Source: Mesorhizobium sp. B2-7-1 (GTDB lineage Bacteria > Pseudomonadota > Alphaproteobacteria > Rhizobiales > Rhizobiaceae). Taken from it: a stretch of 35,356 nt of DNA. Positions 7,771 through 15,902 of this stretch are shown piece after piece. Both the position numbers and the translations under genes were made by a program. The first letter of the stretch is position 1, and each line of letters opens with the position of its first letter. The notes below the pieces were generated by a model. The model ran no database searches. It was not told where the DNA came from and saw only the letters and a program-made list of their open reading frames with translations. The stretch is taken from the NCBI RefSeq assembly GCF_006440735.1, contig NZ_VFUA01000068.1, positions 1 through 35,356 of the forward strand, read 5' to 3'.

Positions 7771-8619
7771 ATGCTGCGAAACTCCCCTCCCGGCAGCGCC
7801 GATGTCGCCGCGCTCGAACGCAAGGCGACGCTGCTGCGCCGCCACATGCTGACCATGGCGCGCGGCCAGGGTCAGGGCTATATCGGCCAGGGCCTCGGCA
7901 TCGCCGATGCGCTGGCGGCGCTGTATTTCCACGAACTGCGCTACGACCCGCACAATCCGGCATGGCCGGATCGCGACCGTTTCCTGTTGTCGACCGGGCA
8001 TTACTCGATCGCGCTTTGGGCTACCCTGGCCGAGGCGGGCATCATCCCGGTCGAGGAACTTGTCACCTATGGCGCAGACAACAGCCGGCTGGAAATGTCG
8101 ACGCTCGACACCACGCCCGGCGTCGAGGTCATCGGCGGCTCGCTCGGCCATGGCCTCGGTCAAGGCATCGGCCAGGCGCTCGGACTTCGCCTCGATCGCT
8201 CGGACGCGCGCGTCTTCGTCGAGCTTTCCGACGGCGAGATGCAGGAGGGCTCCACCTGGGAAGCGGCAATGTCGGCCAGCCATTTCGAGCTGGATGGGCT
8301 GGTGGCGCTGATCGACTGCAACGGCATCCAGGCCGATGGACCCGTGGTGCTCAACATGGAGCCGGTCGCCGACAAATGGCGTGCCTTCGGTTGGGAAACC
8401 TTCGAGATCGACGGCAACGACATGAAGGCCGTCGTCGACGCGCTGGCCGGCGCACGTCAACGCAACCGCAAGCCGAAGGCGATCGTGCTGCGCACCCTGC
8501 CCGGTAAAGGCGTGCCGCGCATCGAGACCAGCGAGAAATCGCACTTCTTCCGCATCGACGTGGCGCAATGGGACGGCATCATCGCCGAGTTCCACAAAAG
8601 CATGGGAACCCGACAATGA
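7771..8619 (+). CDS. Transketolase N-terminal subunit (split transketolase)
   Basis: The 282-residue protein corresponds to the thiamine-diphosphate-binding N-terminal third of transketolase. It shows STGHYSIALWA (74-84), GSLGHGLGQGIG (123-134) and the thiamine-diphosphate motif SDGEMQEG (153-160) ending at N184. Serine replaces the first glycine of the usual GDGE. Split transketolases made of two chains occur in many bacteria and often serve special sugar pathways rather than the pentose phosphate cycle. The stop codon overlaps the start of the C-terminal subunit gene (ATGA), as expected for a two-chain enzyme. The true donor and acceptor are unknown; no sugar kinase lies nearby. Confidence 0.88.
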   Translation: MLRNSPPGSADVAALERKATLLRRHMLTMARGQGQGYIGQGLGIADALAALYFHELRYDPHNPAWPDRDRFLLSTGHYSIALWATLAEAGIIPVEELVTYGADNSRLEMSTLDTTPGVEVIGGSLGHGLGQGIGQALGLRLDRSDARVFVELSDGEMQEGSTWEAAMSASHFELDGLVALIDCNGIQADGPVVLNMEPVADKWRAFGWETFEIDGNDMKAVVDALAGARQRNRKPKAIVLRTLPGKGVPRIETSEKSHFFRIDVAQWDGIIAEFHKSMGTRQ

Positions 8620-9611
8620 GCGGCGGCGGCATTAAAGCCGGGCGGACGCTGGCCATGGGCCAGGACGAAGCCGTCGGCGGCGGCCGGCAAAGCGTGGAGG
8701 CGCCGTTCGGCCGGGCCCTGGCCAGGCTTGGGCAGAGCCGCCACGCCATCGTCGGGCTGACCGCCGATCTCGGCAAATACACCGACATCCTGCCGTTCCG
8801 GGACGCCTTTCCCGACCGCTTCTTCAACGTCGGCATGGCCGAGCAGAATCTGGTTGCCGTCGCCGCCGGACTTGCCCGCACCGGCAAGGTGCCCTTCGCC
8901 ACCACCTATGGCGTGTTCGCGACACGGCGTGCCTACGACTTCGTCGCCATCGCGCTGGCCCACTCCAATCTCAACGTCAAGATCGTCGCCGGCCTGCCGG
9001 GATTGACGACAGGCTATGGCGGCACGCACCAGGCGATCGAGGATCTGGCGCTGATGCGCATGATCCCCGGCCTGACCGTCATCGACCCTTGCGACGCGAC
9101 TGAGATCGAGGCGGCGACCGAGGCAATCGCCGAGCATCAGGGTCCGGTCTATATGCGGCTGATGCGCGGCAGCGTTCCCGTCGTGTTCGAGCCCGGCTAC
9201 AAGTTCGAGATTGGCAAGGCGCGGCGGCTTCGCGAAGGCTCCGACGTCGGCGTCGTCGCGACCGGCTTCATGACCGAGCGGGCGCTGGATGCGGCGGAAG
9301 CCCTGCAGCAACGGGGTATCTCCGTCGGGGTGCTGCACGTGCCGACGATCAAGCCGTTCGACGCTGCGGCCGTGACCGAATTTGCCGCCTCCGTGGACCA
9401 TATCGTTACCGCTGAAAACCATGTCATGGTCGGCGGGCTGGCGAGCCTTGTCGTCGAAAGCTTGTTCGAGGCCGGCATCGCGAAAAAAGTCACGCGCATC
9501 GGCCTGCCCGACCGCTATATCGAATGCGGCGCGGTGCCGACCCTGCAGGCGAAATACGGCCTCACCACCGAAGCCGTCGTCGCAACGATTACCGGGTTAG
9601 AACTCGCATGA
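8616..9611 (+). CDS. Transketolase C-terminal subunit (split transketolase)
   Basis: The 331-residue protein contains the pyrimidine-binding domain with the essential glutamate E76 in NVGMAEQN, the GGTHQAIED segment, and the C-terminal transketolase domain (about 205-325). It pairs with the preceding N-terminal subunit to form the thiamine-diphosphate enzyme at the chain interface. The ATG at 8616 overlaps the upstream stop (ATGA); an earlier in-frame ATG at 8568 would overlap the upstream gene by about 50 bases and has no support. Its own stop overlaps the start of the dehydratase gene in the same ATGA way, so all three proteins are probably made in linked amounts. Confidence 0.88.
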   Translation: MSGGGIKAGRTLAMGQDEAVGGGRQSVEAPFGRALARLGQSRHAIVGLTADLGKYTDILPFRDAFPDRFFNVGMAEQNLVAVAAGLARTGKVPFATTYGVFATRRAYDFVAIALAHSNLNVKIVAGLPGLTTGYGGTHQAIEDLALMRMIPGLTVIDPCDATEIEAATEAIAEHQGPVYMRLMRGSVPVVFEPGYKFEIGKARRLREGSDVGVVATGFMTERALDAAEALQQRGISVGVLHVPTIKPFDAAAVTEFAASVDHIVTAENHVMVGGLASLVVESLFEAGIAKKVTRIGLPDRYIECGAVPTLQAKYGLTTEAVVATITGLELA

Positions 9612-10789
9612 AGATCACCGAGATCGAGACCTTTGCCGTTGGCGCCGGCTGGAAGAACTGGCTGTTCGTAAAGGTCCATACCGACAAGGGCATCCACGGC
9701 GTCGGCGAAGGCACGCTGAACGGGTTCATCAAGACCACCGAGGCGGGCGTGCATGAGCTCAAGCATCTCGCCATCGGCCAGGATCCGCGCCGCATCAGCG
9801 CGCTGGCCAAGCGCATGCTGGACAGTGTTTCGCTCGACGGCGGCCACATCCACCGCACGGTGATCGCGGCGGTCGAGGTCGCCTGCTGGGATATTCTGGG
9901 CAAGAGCCTGGGCGCGCCGATCCACCAGCTTCTCGGCGGGCAGGTGCGCGACACGGTGCTTGGCTATGCCAATGGCTGGTATCGCACCGAGCGCACGCCG
10001 GAAGCCTTTCTCGAATCCGCAAAGACCGTCCTGGCGAAAGGCTTCAAGGCGTTCAAGCTCGACCCGTTCGGCACCGCGCAAGGTTTCATTTCGCGCGAGG
10101 AGCTGGACCTTTCCTATGCGATCTGCCGCAAACTGCGTGACGAGCTGCCCTGCGACACGCTGATCCTGATCGACGTGCATGCGCGCTTCGCCGAGATCGC
10201 CGCACTTCAGGCAGCGCAGAAATTCGCCGATCTCGACATCTACTGGTGGGAGGAACCGACCTCGCGTGACCGCCAGGAGACCGTGCATGAGGTGGCGCAC
10301 CGCTCGCCAATTCCCGTAGCGACCGGCGAGATGTACGACACGGTCGGCCAGTTCTACGCGCTTGCCGCCGGCGGCGGCGTCAACATCTTCCAGCCCGAGC
10401 CGATGTCGCTTGGCGGCATCGCGCCATCGATGCAAGTCGCCAATCTTGCTTTGGCCCACGGCAGCCATATCGCGCCGCATCAGAGCGGCGGACCGGTGGC
10501 GACGGCGGTATGCCTGCAACTGGCGGCGGCGGTGCCGAATTTCCTGATCCAGGAGCATTTCGACGCCTTCAACGATCCCTGGACCCGCGATCTGGTGACC
10601 TGGCATCCGACCGTCAACCCGGACAATGGCCACCTGTCGCTGCCGCAAGCGCCGGGCCTCGGCATCGATCTCAACCTCGATGCGATCAAGGACCATCCTT
10701 ACGATCCCAACGCCTATCTCAACGTTCATGCCGAAGGCTGGGAGAAGCGCCTTGGGCGGCGGGAAGAAGCGGGAAAACCTGGCCTCTAA
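9608..10789 (+). CDS. Galactonate dehydratase-like enolase-superfamily protein with altered catalytic dyad
   Basis: The 393-residue protein resembles D-galactonate dehydratases of the mandelate racemase group. K150 and D152 (KLDPFG) form the usual KxD, metal ligands are D189 (LIDVHARF, with H191), E215 (WWEEPT) and E241 (ATGEM), and the C-terminal general acid/base histidine is H291 (APHQSGGP). The partner position of that histidine, normally aspartate in a QPDxxHxGG strand, reads QPEPMSLGG, so glutamate E264 replaces it. The ATG at 9608 overlaps the transketolase stop. It closes the LacI-controlled operon. A dehydratase for a sugar acid is likely, but the substitution makes direct transfer of the galactonate function unsafe. 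Confidence 0.85.
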   Translation: MKITEIETFAVGAGWKNWLFVKVHTDKGIHGVGEGTLNGFIKTTEAGVHELKHLAIGQDPRRISALAKRMLDSVSLDGGHIHRTVIAAVEVACWDILGKSLGAPIHQLLGGQVRDTVLGYANGWYRTERTPEAFLESAKTVLAKGFKAFKLDPFGTAQGFISREELDLSYAICRKLRDELPCDTLILIDVHARFAEIAALQAAQKFADLDIYWWEEPTSRDRQETVHEVAHRSPIPVATGEMYDTVGQFYALAAGGGVNIFQPEPMSLGGIAPSMQVANLALAHGSHIAPHQSGGPVATAVCLQLAAAVPNFLIQEHFDAFNDPWTRDLVTWHPTVNPDNGHLSLPQAPGLGIDLNLDAIKDHPYDPNAYLNVHAEGWEKRLGRREEAGKPGL

Positions 10790-10812
10790 GCCGGCAAGGC
10801 GTTCCGCGAGTT

Positions 10813-10893
10813 CGTCATCCTAGGGCGAAGCAGCCGCGAAGCGACGCGGCGCAGACCTAGGATGACGACGCCGAGAGGCCTCGGCCAACAAGG
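10813..10893. repeat. Dispersed palindromic repeat, copy 1
   Basis: Perfect 12-bp inverted arms CGTCATCCTAGG (10813-10824) and CCTAGGATGACG (10856-10867) enclose a GCGAAGCGACGCGGCGCAGA-like centre. A further segment, CCGAGAGGCCTCGGCC, follows. A related copy with a longer interior lies at 31158-31348. The element sits between convergent genes (dehydratase and LacI), where the hairpin may also act as a bidirectional terminator, although no T-run follows. Confidence 0.7.
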
Positions 10894-10897
10894 AAAA

Positions 10898-11938
10898 TCA
10901 GGCGCTTTCGCGGTCGATGATCTCGAAGCCGAGGCTGGTGACGGCCGGCACCTCGTCGTCGCCGCCCAGCCTCGCCAGCAATTGCCGCACGGCGCGCCGG
11001 CCCATGTCGTAGCGATCGACCTTCACCGTGGTCAGCCGCGGATAGAGCTGCGCGGCGAGGTCCATGTCGCCGTAACCGGCGATGGCGATCCTGCCGGGCA
11101 CCGCCCAGCCCCGCCGGTGGCATTCCTGCACCGCGCCGACGGCCAGCGTGTCGCTGGAAAAGAAGATGGCGTCGATGTCCTTGTGCCGCGACGTGAGCAT
11201 GACCAGCGCCTCGGCGCCGCCTCGCGCGGTGATCGGCACCTCGACCTCCATGCCGTCATGGTTCTTGATGCCGAGCTCGGTCAGCGCCGCGTGGTAACCG
11301 GTGCGGCGCTGCTGCAGGCGGTCATTGCCGTGGATCGGTGTCGAGACGAAGCCGATCCGCCTGTAGCCTTTGGCGGCCAAGTGCATGGTCATGGCGTAGG
11401 CGGTCTCGAAATTGGACACGCCGACAACCATGTCGATCGGATCGCGGCCCTTGACCTCGGAGATCTCGACCACCGGCGCGCCGCTGCCCTTCAACAAGGC
11501 GCGCGCCGTCTCGCTTTGCACGAAGCTCTGAAGGATCATGCCGGCCGGGCGCCAGCCGAGCAGCGTGCGTATCGCTTTCTCCTCGGCTTCCTGCGTGAAC
11601 TCGCCTTGCACCAGGAGCATCGAATAGCCGCCCTCATGGCATTCATCGGACATGCCTTGCACCTGCTCGGCGATGCCCGAATTGATCAGTGGCGGCACGA
11701 CCGTCCCGATCATCCGGCCGTTGCCGCGCATGCTGGAAGCGAGCTGGTTGGGCACGAAGCCGATCTGCGCTATCGCCTCCAGCACCCTGGCGCGCGTCTC
11801 CGCCGAGACCCTGCCGGGATTGGACAGGGAACGCGACACCGTTATGGGCGCGACTCCGATGCGTCTTGCGATCTCGCGAACCCCGAGGCGCTGCGACGAA
11901 GTGTTTCCGTCGGTATCGTCCCCCGACCCATCGGCCAT
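10898..11938 (-). CDS. LacI family transcriptional regulator
   Basis: The 346-residue protein has the N-terminal LacI helix-turn-helix and hinge (about residues 18-70: GVREIARRIGVAPITVSRSL, then GFVPNQLASSM) and a C-terminal periplasmic-binding-protein-like effector domain. It looks closest to the gluconate-regulator (GntR/IdnR of enterobacteria) branch of the LacI family. I chose the ATG at 11938, with GGAG eight bases upstream; the longer frame to 12004 only adds an unrelated leader. It converges on the dehydratase operon and is divergent from the ABC importer at 12186. Its probable target is the palindrome at 6920-6937. The effector is likely a sugar acid or its 2-keto-3-deoxy derivative. 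Confidence 0.9.
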   Translation of the reverse strand: MADGSGDDTDGNTSSQRLGVREIARRIGVAPITVSRSLSNPGRVSAETRARVLEAIAQIGFVPNQLASSMRGNGRMIGTVVPPLINSGIAEQVQGMSDECHEGGYSMLLVQGEFTQEAEEKAIRTLLGWRPAGMILQSFVQSETARALLKGSGAPVVEISEVKGRDPIDMVVGVSNFETAYAMTMHLAAKGYRRIGFVSTPIHGNDRLQQRRTGYHAALTELGIKNHDGMEVEVPITARGGAEALVMLTSRHKDIDAIFFSSDTLAVGAVQECHRRGWAVPGRIAIAGYGDMDLAAQLYPRLTTVKVDRYDMGRRAVRQLLARLGGDDEVPAVTSLGFEIIDRESA

Positions 11939-12072
11939 CGCCAAGCTCCACAATGCACGATGCGCGAAGGGAAACCCAGCTCCGGATCGCACGACCAGCC
12001 TCATTCATAGCGGCTGCGGCGGGCGCTTTCCAGCGACCTGCATGGCATCGCTCGGCCTCTGAAATTTCGTCG

Positions 12073-12101
12073 TTGACAAGTTATAATATTATAATCTTAA
12101 T
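12073..12101 (+). promoter_or_regulatory. Promoter with GntR-type operator (site D) for the ABC importer operon
   Basis: A consensus TTGACA (12073-12078) is followed, after 17 bases, by CTTAAT (12096-12101). The spacer contains TTATAATATTATAA (12081-12094), a perfect 14-bp palindrome that holds the ATTATAAT core. The start codon of the permease gene is 84 bases downstream. The 247-base intergenic region back to the LacI start codon shows nothing else I recognise. Confidence 0.75.
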
Positions 12102-12185
12102 GGCGCAGAGGAGCACGCCGCGATCGGCGTGGGCGCGACGTGCCGGTTGCGGGAGCCGATGGCGTGCGCCGTCAGGGAGGTCACG

Positions 12186-13196
12186 ATGGAAAGCGCGGCT
12201 GACGTGGGCTCGCTGCCCCGGGATGGGCAATCGTTCCGGCGGCGGCTGATCGGCTTCATCGCCATCGGCGAAGTCGGCGTGCTGGCGGCGATGGCTCTGC
12301 TGATCGTCTTCTTCTGGCTGCTCGAGCCGGCTTTCCTGTCGGAGCGCAACATCCGGGCCATTCTCAACGTCGTGTCGTTCGTCGGCATCATCGCCATCGG
12401 CCAGACCGTCCTTCTAGTGGCCGGCGAATTCGACCTCTCCGTCGGTTCAGTGGCCGGGCTGTCGGCGGTGGTCGCCGCCAAGCTGATGACGGTGGCCGCG
12501 TTGCCGGTGACCGTCGCCATTCTAGGCGGGATCGGCGTCGGCGCGCTGATCGGCCTCGTCAACGGCCTGATCGTCGTCAGGCTCGGCATCCCCGCCTTCA
12601 TCCAGACGCTCGGCATGCTGTTCATCGGCCAGGGCCTGATCCAGGTGGTGACCGGCGGCTATCCGGTCTATCCGCTGCCGGAGGCGATCAATACGATCGG
12701 CGGCGCCGACCTCGCCTTCGGCCTCGGCTGGAGCTTTGCCTTCTTCATCGTCGCGGCGATCGTCGCCGATTTCGTCCTGCGGCGCACCGTGCTCGGACGC
12801 AACTTCTACGCCACCGGCGGCAACCGGGAAGTGGCGCGCCTCGTCGGCATCAACACCAGCGCCTACAAGATCGGCGCCTTCATCGTTGTCGGCGCGCTGG
12901 CCGCGATCGCCGGCATGTTCGTCATGGCCGATCTCGGCAGCGGCGGCACCTCAATCGGCAGCGGCTGGGAACTGACGGTGATCGCCGGGGTCGTGGTCGG
13001 CGGCGTCAGCCTGTTCGGCGGCGCCGGCACGGTCGCCGGCGGCGTCGTCGGCATCCTGATGCTGAAGGTGGTGCAGAGTGGCCTCGTCGTCATCGGCGTC
13101 AATTCCAACTGGCAGCAGATCGCGGTGGGCGTGATCATGGTCATGGCCGTCGGGCTCGACATCTTGCGCCGCCGCTACTTCATCGCCGGCGCATAG
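12186..13196 (+). CDS. Ribose-type sugar ABC transporter permease (RbsC-like)
   Basis: The 336-residue inner-membrane protein is strongly hydrophobic, with about ten predicted membrane segments. It contains the family's typical GEFDLSVGSVAGL stretch and the conserved GxNxxAARLVGIN-like cytoplasmic loop (GGNREVARLVGIN), followed by GxSLFGGxG. It transports the sugar delivered by the binding protein at 13315. The ATG at 12186 is preceded by GGGAGG at the right distance, so the 19-codon upstream extension is rejected. It is the first gene of a unit permease, binding protein, ATPase, SDR, under operator D. Having the permease before the binding protein is less usual but occurs. Confidence 0.92.
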   Translation: MESAADVGSLPRDGQSFRRRLIGFIAIGEVGVLAAMALLIVFFWLLEPAFLSERNIRAILNVVSFVGIIAIGQTVLLVAGEFDLSVGSVAGLSAVVAAKLMTVAALPVTVAILGGIGVGALIGLVNGLIVVRLGIPAFIQTLGMLFIGQGLIQVVTGGYPVYPLPEAINTIGGADLAFGLGWSFAFFIVAAIVADFVLRRTVLGRNFYATGGNREVARLVGINTSAYKIGAFIVVGALAAIAGMFVMADLGSGGTSIGSGWELTVIAGVVVGGVSLFGGAGTVAGGVVGILMLKVVQSGLVVIGVNSNWQQIAVGVIMVMAVGLDILRRRYFIAGA

Positions 13197-13314
13197 CGGG
13201 CCGCCAGGGAGCAAGGAACCGCGCACCGACGACACATCGTCAAAAACGGCGGACGATGGCGGAGGCGGCAGATTTTACGCCGGCAGAACGCCGGTGAAGC
13301 AAGAGAGGTAGGAT

Positions 13315-14289
13315 ATGAAAATCGATCTGAGAAAGGGACTGATCCGCACTGCCTTCGCGGCCGTGGCGGTTGCCGCGTCCGTGGGTTCGGCGAGCCTCGC
13401 CCAGGCCGCCGACATTCACCTGCTCTGGGTGCAAGCGATGAAGGATCATCCCGTGCACCGGCTCATGCAGGCGGGTTTCCTCAACAAGTGCAAGGAGCTC
13501 GGCTACACCTGCGAAGTGGTCGGCGACCCGAGCGCGACGAATTGGGACATTCCGGCAACGCTGCCGCTTGCCGAAGCCGCCCTGGCGCGCACCAAATACG
13601 ATGCGATCGGCGTCTATGGTCCTGATCCGGCGATCTACTCCTACATCTCCAAGCTCGCCAAGGAGGGATTCCCGATCGTGACCTGGCATGTGCTGCCACC
13701 GGAGGGAACGGTGCAGGGGCTGAAGGCCGCGACCGGCGAGGACATTGCCGGCGCCGGCCAGAACGCGGCCGTCGCCATCGGCGAAAAGCTTAGCGGCAAG
13801 GGCACCGTGGCGCTGACGCAAGGCGCGTCCAACGATACCGAGAACGCCATGTCGGCCGCCTTCCGCAAGACCATCGCCGAGAAGTATCCCAACATCAAGG
13901 TGCTCGACACCCAGATGGAAGGTTTCGAGCCGTCGGCGGCCGAGGCCAAGGCCGTGGCGATCCTGCAAGGCAATCCGGACGTGACCGCGGCCTTCGGCAC
14001 CACCGGCAACAGCATCCAGACCTGGTCGGGCGCGGCCCGCAAGGCCGGGCGCGACGTCGTCATCATCGGCATGGACTATATCAGGCAGAATCTCGACCTG
14101 GTGAAATCGGGCGCCGCCTACGGCATCGTCGCGCAGCCGCTCTATGAAGAGAGCGCCAAGGTTGCAGAACTGCTTGGCGATCTCGCCCAGGGCAAGACGG
14201 TCCCCTACAGCAACCCGTTGCCGGCCAAGGTCATCACCGCCGCTGATCTCGACCCCTACTACAAGATGCTGGACGGCGCCGGCCAGTAA
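13315..14289 (+). CDS. Ribose-type sugar ABC transporter substrate-binding protein
   Basis: The 324-residue protein starts with a Sec signal peptide (residues 1 to about 31, ending AQA before ADIHLLWV) and continues as a two-lobed periplasmic binding protein of the RbsB/LacI-like fold. The segment FGTTGNSIQTWSGAARKAGR and the later PLYEESAKVAELL helix are typical. GAGAGGTAGGA precedes the ATG. It is the second binding protein of this type in the regulon (the other is cut at base 1), so the cell probably takes up two related sugars or polyols under the same regulator. A strong hairpin follows at 14298-14326. Confidence 0.92.
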   Translation: MKIDLRKGLIRTAFAAVAVAASVGSASLAQAADIHLLWVQAMKDHPVHRLMQAGFLNKCKELGYTCEVVGDPSATNWDIPATLPLAEAALARTKYDAIGVYGPDPAIYSYISKLAKEGFPIVTWHVLPPEGTVQGLKAATGEDIAGAGQNAAVAIGEKLSGKGTVALTQGASNDTENAMSAAFRKTIAEKYPNIKVLDTQMEGFEPSAAEAKAVAILQGNPDVTAAFGTTGNSIQTWSGAARKAGRDVVIIGMDYIRQNLDLVKSGAAYGIVAQPLYEESAKVAELLGDLAQGKTVPYSNPLPAKVITAADLDPYYKMLDGAGQ

Positions 14290-14297
14290 CACCCATC

Positions 14298-14326
14298 GCC
14301 GGGTCCGCGGTTTGCCCGGACCCGGC
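14298..14326 (+). terminator. Stem-loop between binding-protein and ATPase genes
   Basis: Arms GCCGGGTCCG (14298-14307) and CGGACCCGGC (14317-14326) pair perfectly across a nine-base loop. No T-run follows, so this is more likely an mRNA-stabilising or partially attenuating hairpin that favours the binding protein over the ATPase than a full terminator. Confidence 0.6.
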
Positions 14327-14345
14327 AGCCGCCGAGAGGATCGCC

Positions 14346-15902
14346 GTGTCCAACGCCGCCCAAGAACCGCTGTTGTCGGCCATCGCAATCGCCAAGAGTT
14401 TCGGCGGCGTGCAGGCGCTGCGCGGCGTCGATTTCGACGTCGTCCCAGGCGAGATCCACGCTTTGCTTGGCCAGAACGGCGCCGGCAAGTCGACGCTCGT
14501 CAAGATCCTCAACGGCGTGCATCCGGCCGGCTCCTATAGCGGCGCCATCAAGCTTGACGGCAGGCCCGTCAGCTTTGCCTCGCCCGCCGCCGCACGGTCG
14601 AACGGTGTCGGCTATGTGCCGCAGGAGATCGAAGTGCTCGAGCAGCTCTCGGTCGCCGAAAATGTCTTTGCCGGCCGCACCGGTTTGGGCGACGGCGCCC
14701 TGGTCCACCAGCGCAAGCTGGAACAGCGGGCCGGCGAGATCTTTGCCGATCTCGGCATCGGCATCGATCCCAGGGCCTATGTCGCATCGCTGACTTCGGC
14801 GCAGCGCCATCTGGTGATGATCGCCCGTGCCATCGTCATGAAGCCGCGCGTCTTGATGCTGGACGAGCCGACCGCCTCGCTTTCCGGCACGGAGGTCGAC
14901 GCGCTGTTCGCCGTGCTGCGACGTCTCAAGACACAGGGCGTCGCGATGATCTACATCACCCATCGCCTGCCGGAAGTGCTGGCCATCTGCGACCGCGCCA
15001 CGGTGCTGCGCGACGGACAAGTGGCGGTGCGCATCGCAAGGGAGGATTTCGACGCCGAGACCTTCATTTTCTCGATGTCGGGACAACGATTGCAACGGCT
15101 TTTCCCGGAGCACACGGCCCCCGCCGGCGCACCGACCGCGCTGGAGGTTCGCAATTTGACCGTGGCTGGTCATAGCGGCGCCGTTCATGGCGCCAAGGAC
15201 ATCAATCTGTCGGTGGCCGCCGGCGAGATCGTCGGGCTTGCGGGCCTGCTCGGTTCCGGCCGCAGCGAGATCCTGCACGGCATCTATGGCCGCGTCCCGG
15301 CCGAGGGCGAAATCCGCGTCGCGGGCGATCCGGTGGCGATCGGATCGCCCGGCAATGCCCGGGCCGCCGGCATTGCGCTTCTGACCGAGGACCGCAAGCG
15401 CGATGGCCTGCTCTTCAATCTGCCGGTCGGCGCCAACATCACCATCGGCAATCTCGCCCCCTTGTCGCGGCGCGGCGTCGTGCGCGGCGGACTTGAACGC
15501 AGCTCCATCCTGGCCGCCATGCGCGCGCTCAACGTCAAGGCATCGTCGCCGCAGGCGTCTGTCAGCCATCTGTCGGGCGGCAACCAGCAGAAACTCCTCT
15601 TCGCCCGCGTGCTGATGCGTGCCCCGAAAGTGCTGCTGCTCGACGAGCCGACCAAGGGCGTCGACGCGGCAACCCGGCACGAAATCTATCGGCTCGTGGT
15701 CGACCTCGCCGAAAAGGGCGTGGGCTTGCTGATCGTCGCCTCCGAGCTCGAGGAACTGATCGGCCTTTGCGACCGTTGCCTCGTCGTCGCCGATGGCCGC
15801 ATCGTCGACGAATTCGGCCGTGGCGAAGGCGGCGAGGATCGCGTGCTGCGTTCGGTGACCGCGGCGCAAGCCGAACGCCACGCATCGCAGGTATCGCCAT
15901 GA
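14346..15902 (+). CDS. Sugar ABC transporter ATP-binding protein (RbsA-like, two ATPase domains)
   Basis: The 518-residue protein carries two ABC domains in tandem. The first has Walker A GQNGAGKST and Walker B VLMLDEP, with a divergent signature LTSAQRH. The second has the degenerate Walker A GLLGSGRSE expected in this family, signature LSGGNQQK and Walker B VLLLDEPTKGVD. It energises uptake by the permease at 12186. The start is a GTG at 14346, preceded by GAGAGGA. Its stop overlaps the start of the following SDR gene, so the dehydrogenase is made together with the transporter and probably acts early on the imported sugar. Confidence 0.92.
   Translation: MSNAAQEPLLSAIAIAKSFGGVQALRGVDFDVVPGEIHALLGQNGAGKSTLVKILNGVHPAGSYSGAIKLDGRPVSFASPAAARSNGVGYVPQEIEVLEQLSVAENVFAGRTGLGDGALVHQRKLEQRAGEIFADLGIGIDPRAYVASLTSAQRHLVMIARAIVMKPRVLMLDEPTASLSGTEVDALFAVLRRLKTQGVAMIYITHRLPEVLAICDRATVLRDGQVAVRIAREDFDAETFIFSMSGQRLQRLFPEHTAPAGAPTALEVRNLTVAGHSGAVHGAKDINLSVAAGEIVGLAGLLGSGRSEILHGIYGRVPAEGEIRVAGDPVAIGSPGNARAAGIALLTEDRKRDGLLFNLPVGANITIGNLAPLSRRGVVRGGLERSSILAAMRALNVKASSPQASVSHLSGGNQQKLLFARVLMRAPKVLLLDEPTKGVDAATRHEIYRLVVDLAEKGVGLLIVASELEELIGLCDRCLVVADGRIVDEFGRGEGGEDRVLRSVTAAQAERHASQVSP

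Noticed and set aside
12073..12095. TTGACA followed after 11 bases by TATAAT as the promoter of the importer operon (and a similar TTGACC-N11-TATAAT at site E)
   Set aside because: An 11-base spacer is too short for a normal sigma-70 promoter. The TATAAT here is better explained as part of the operator, with -10 boxes 16-17 bases from the -35.
14259..15881. 540-codon minus-strand frame opposite the ABC ATPase gene
   Set aside because: The plus strand carries all ATPase motifs in order; the opposite frame has no recognisable domain.
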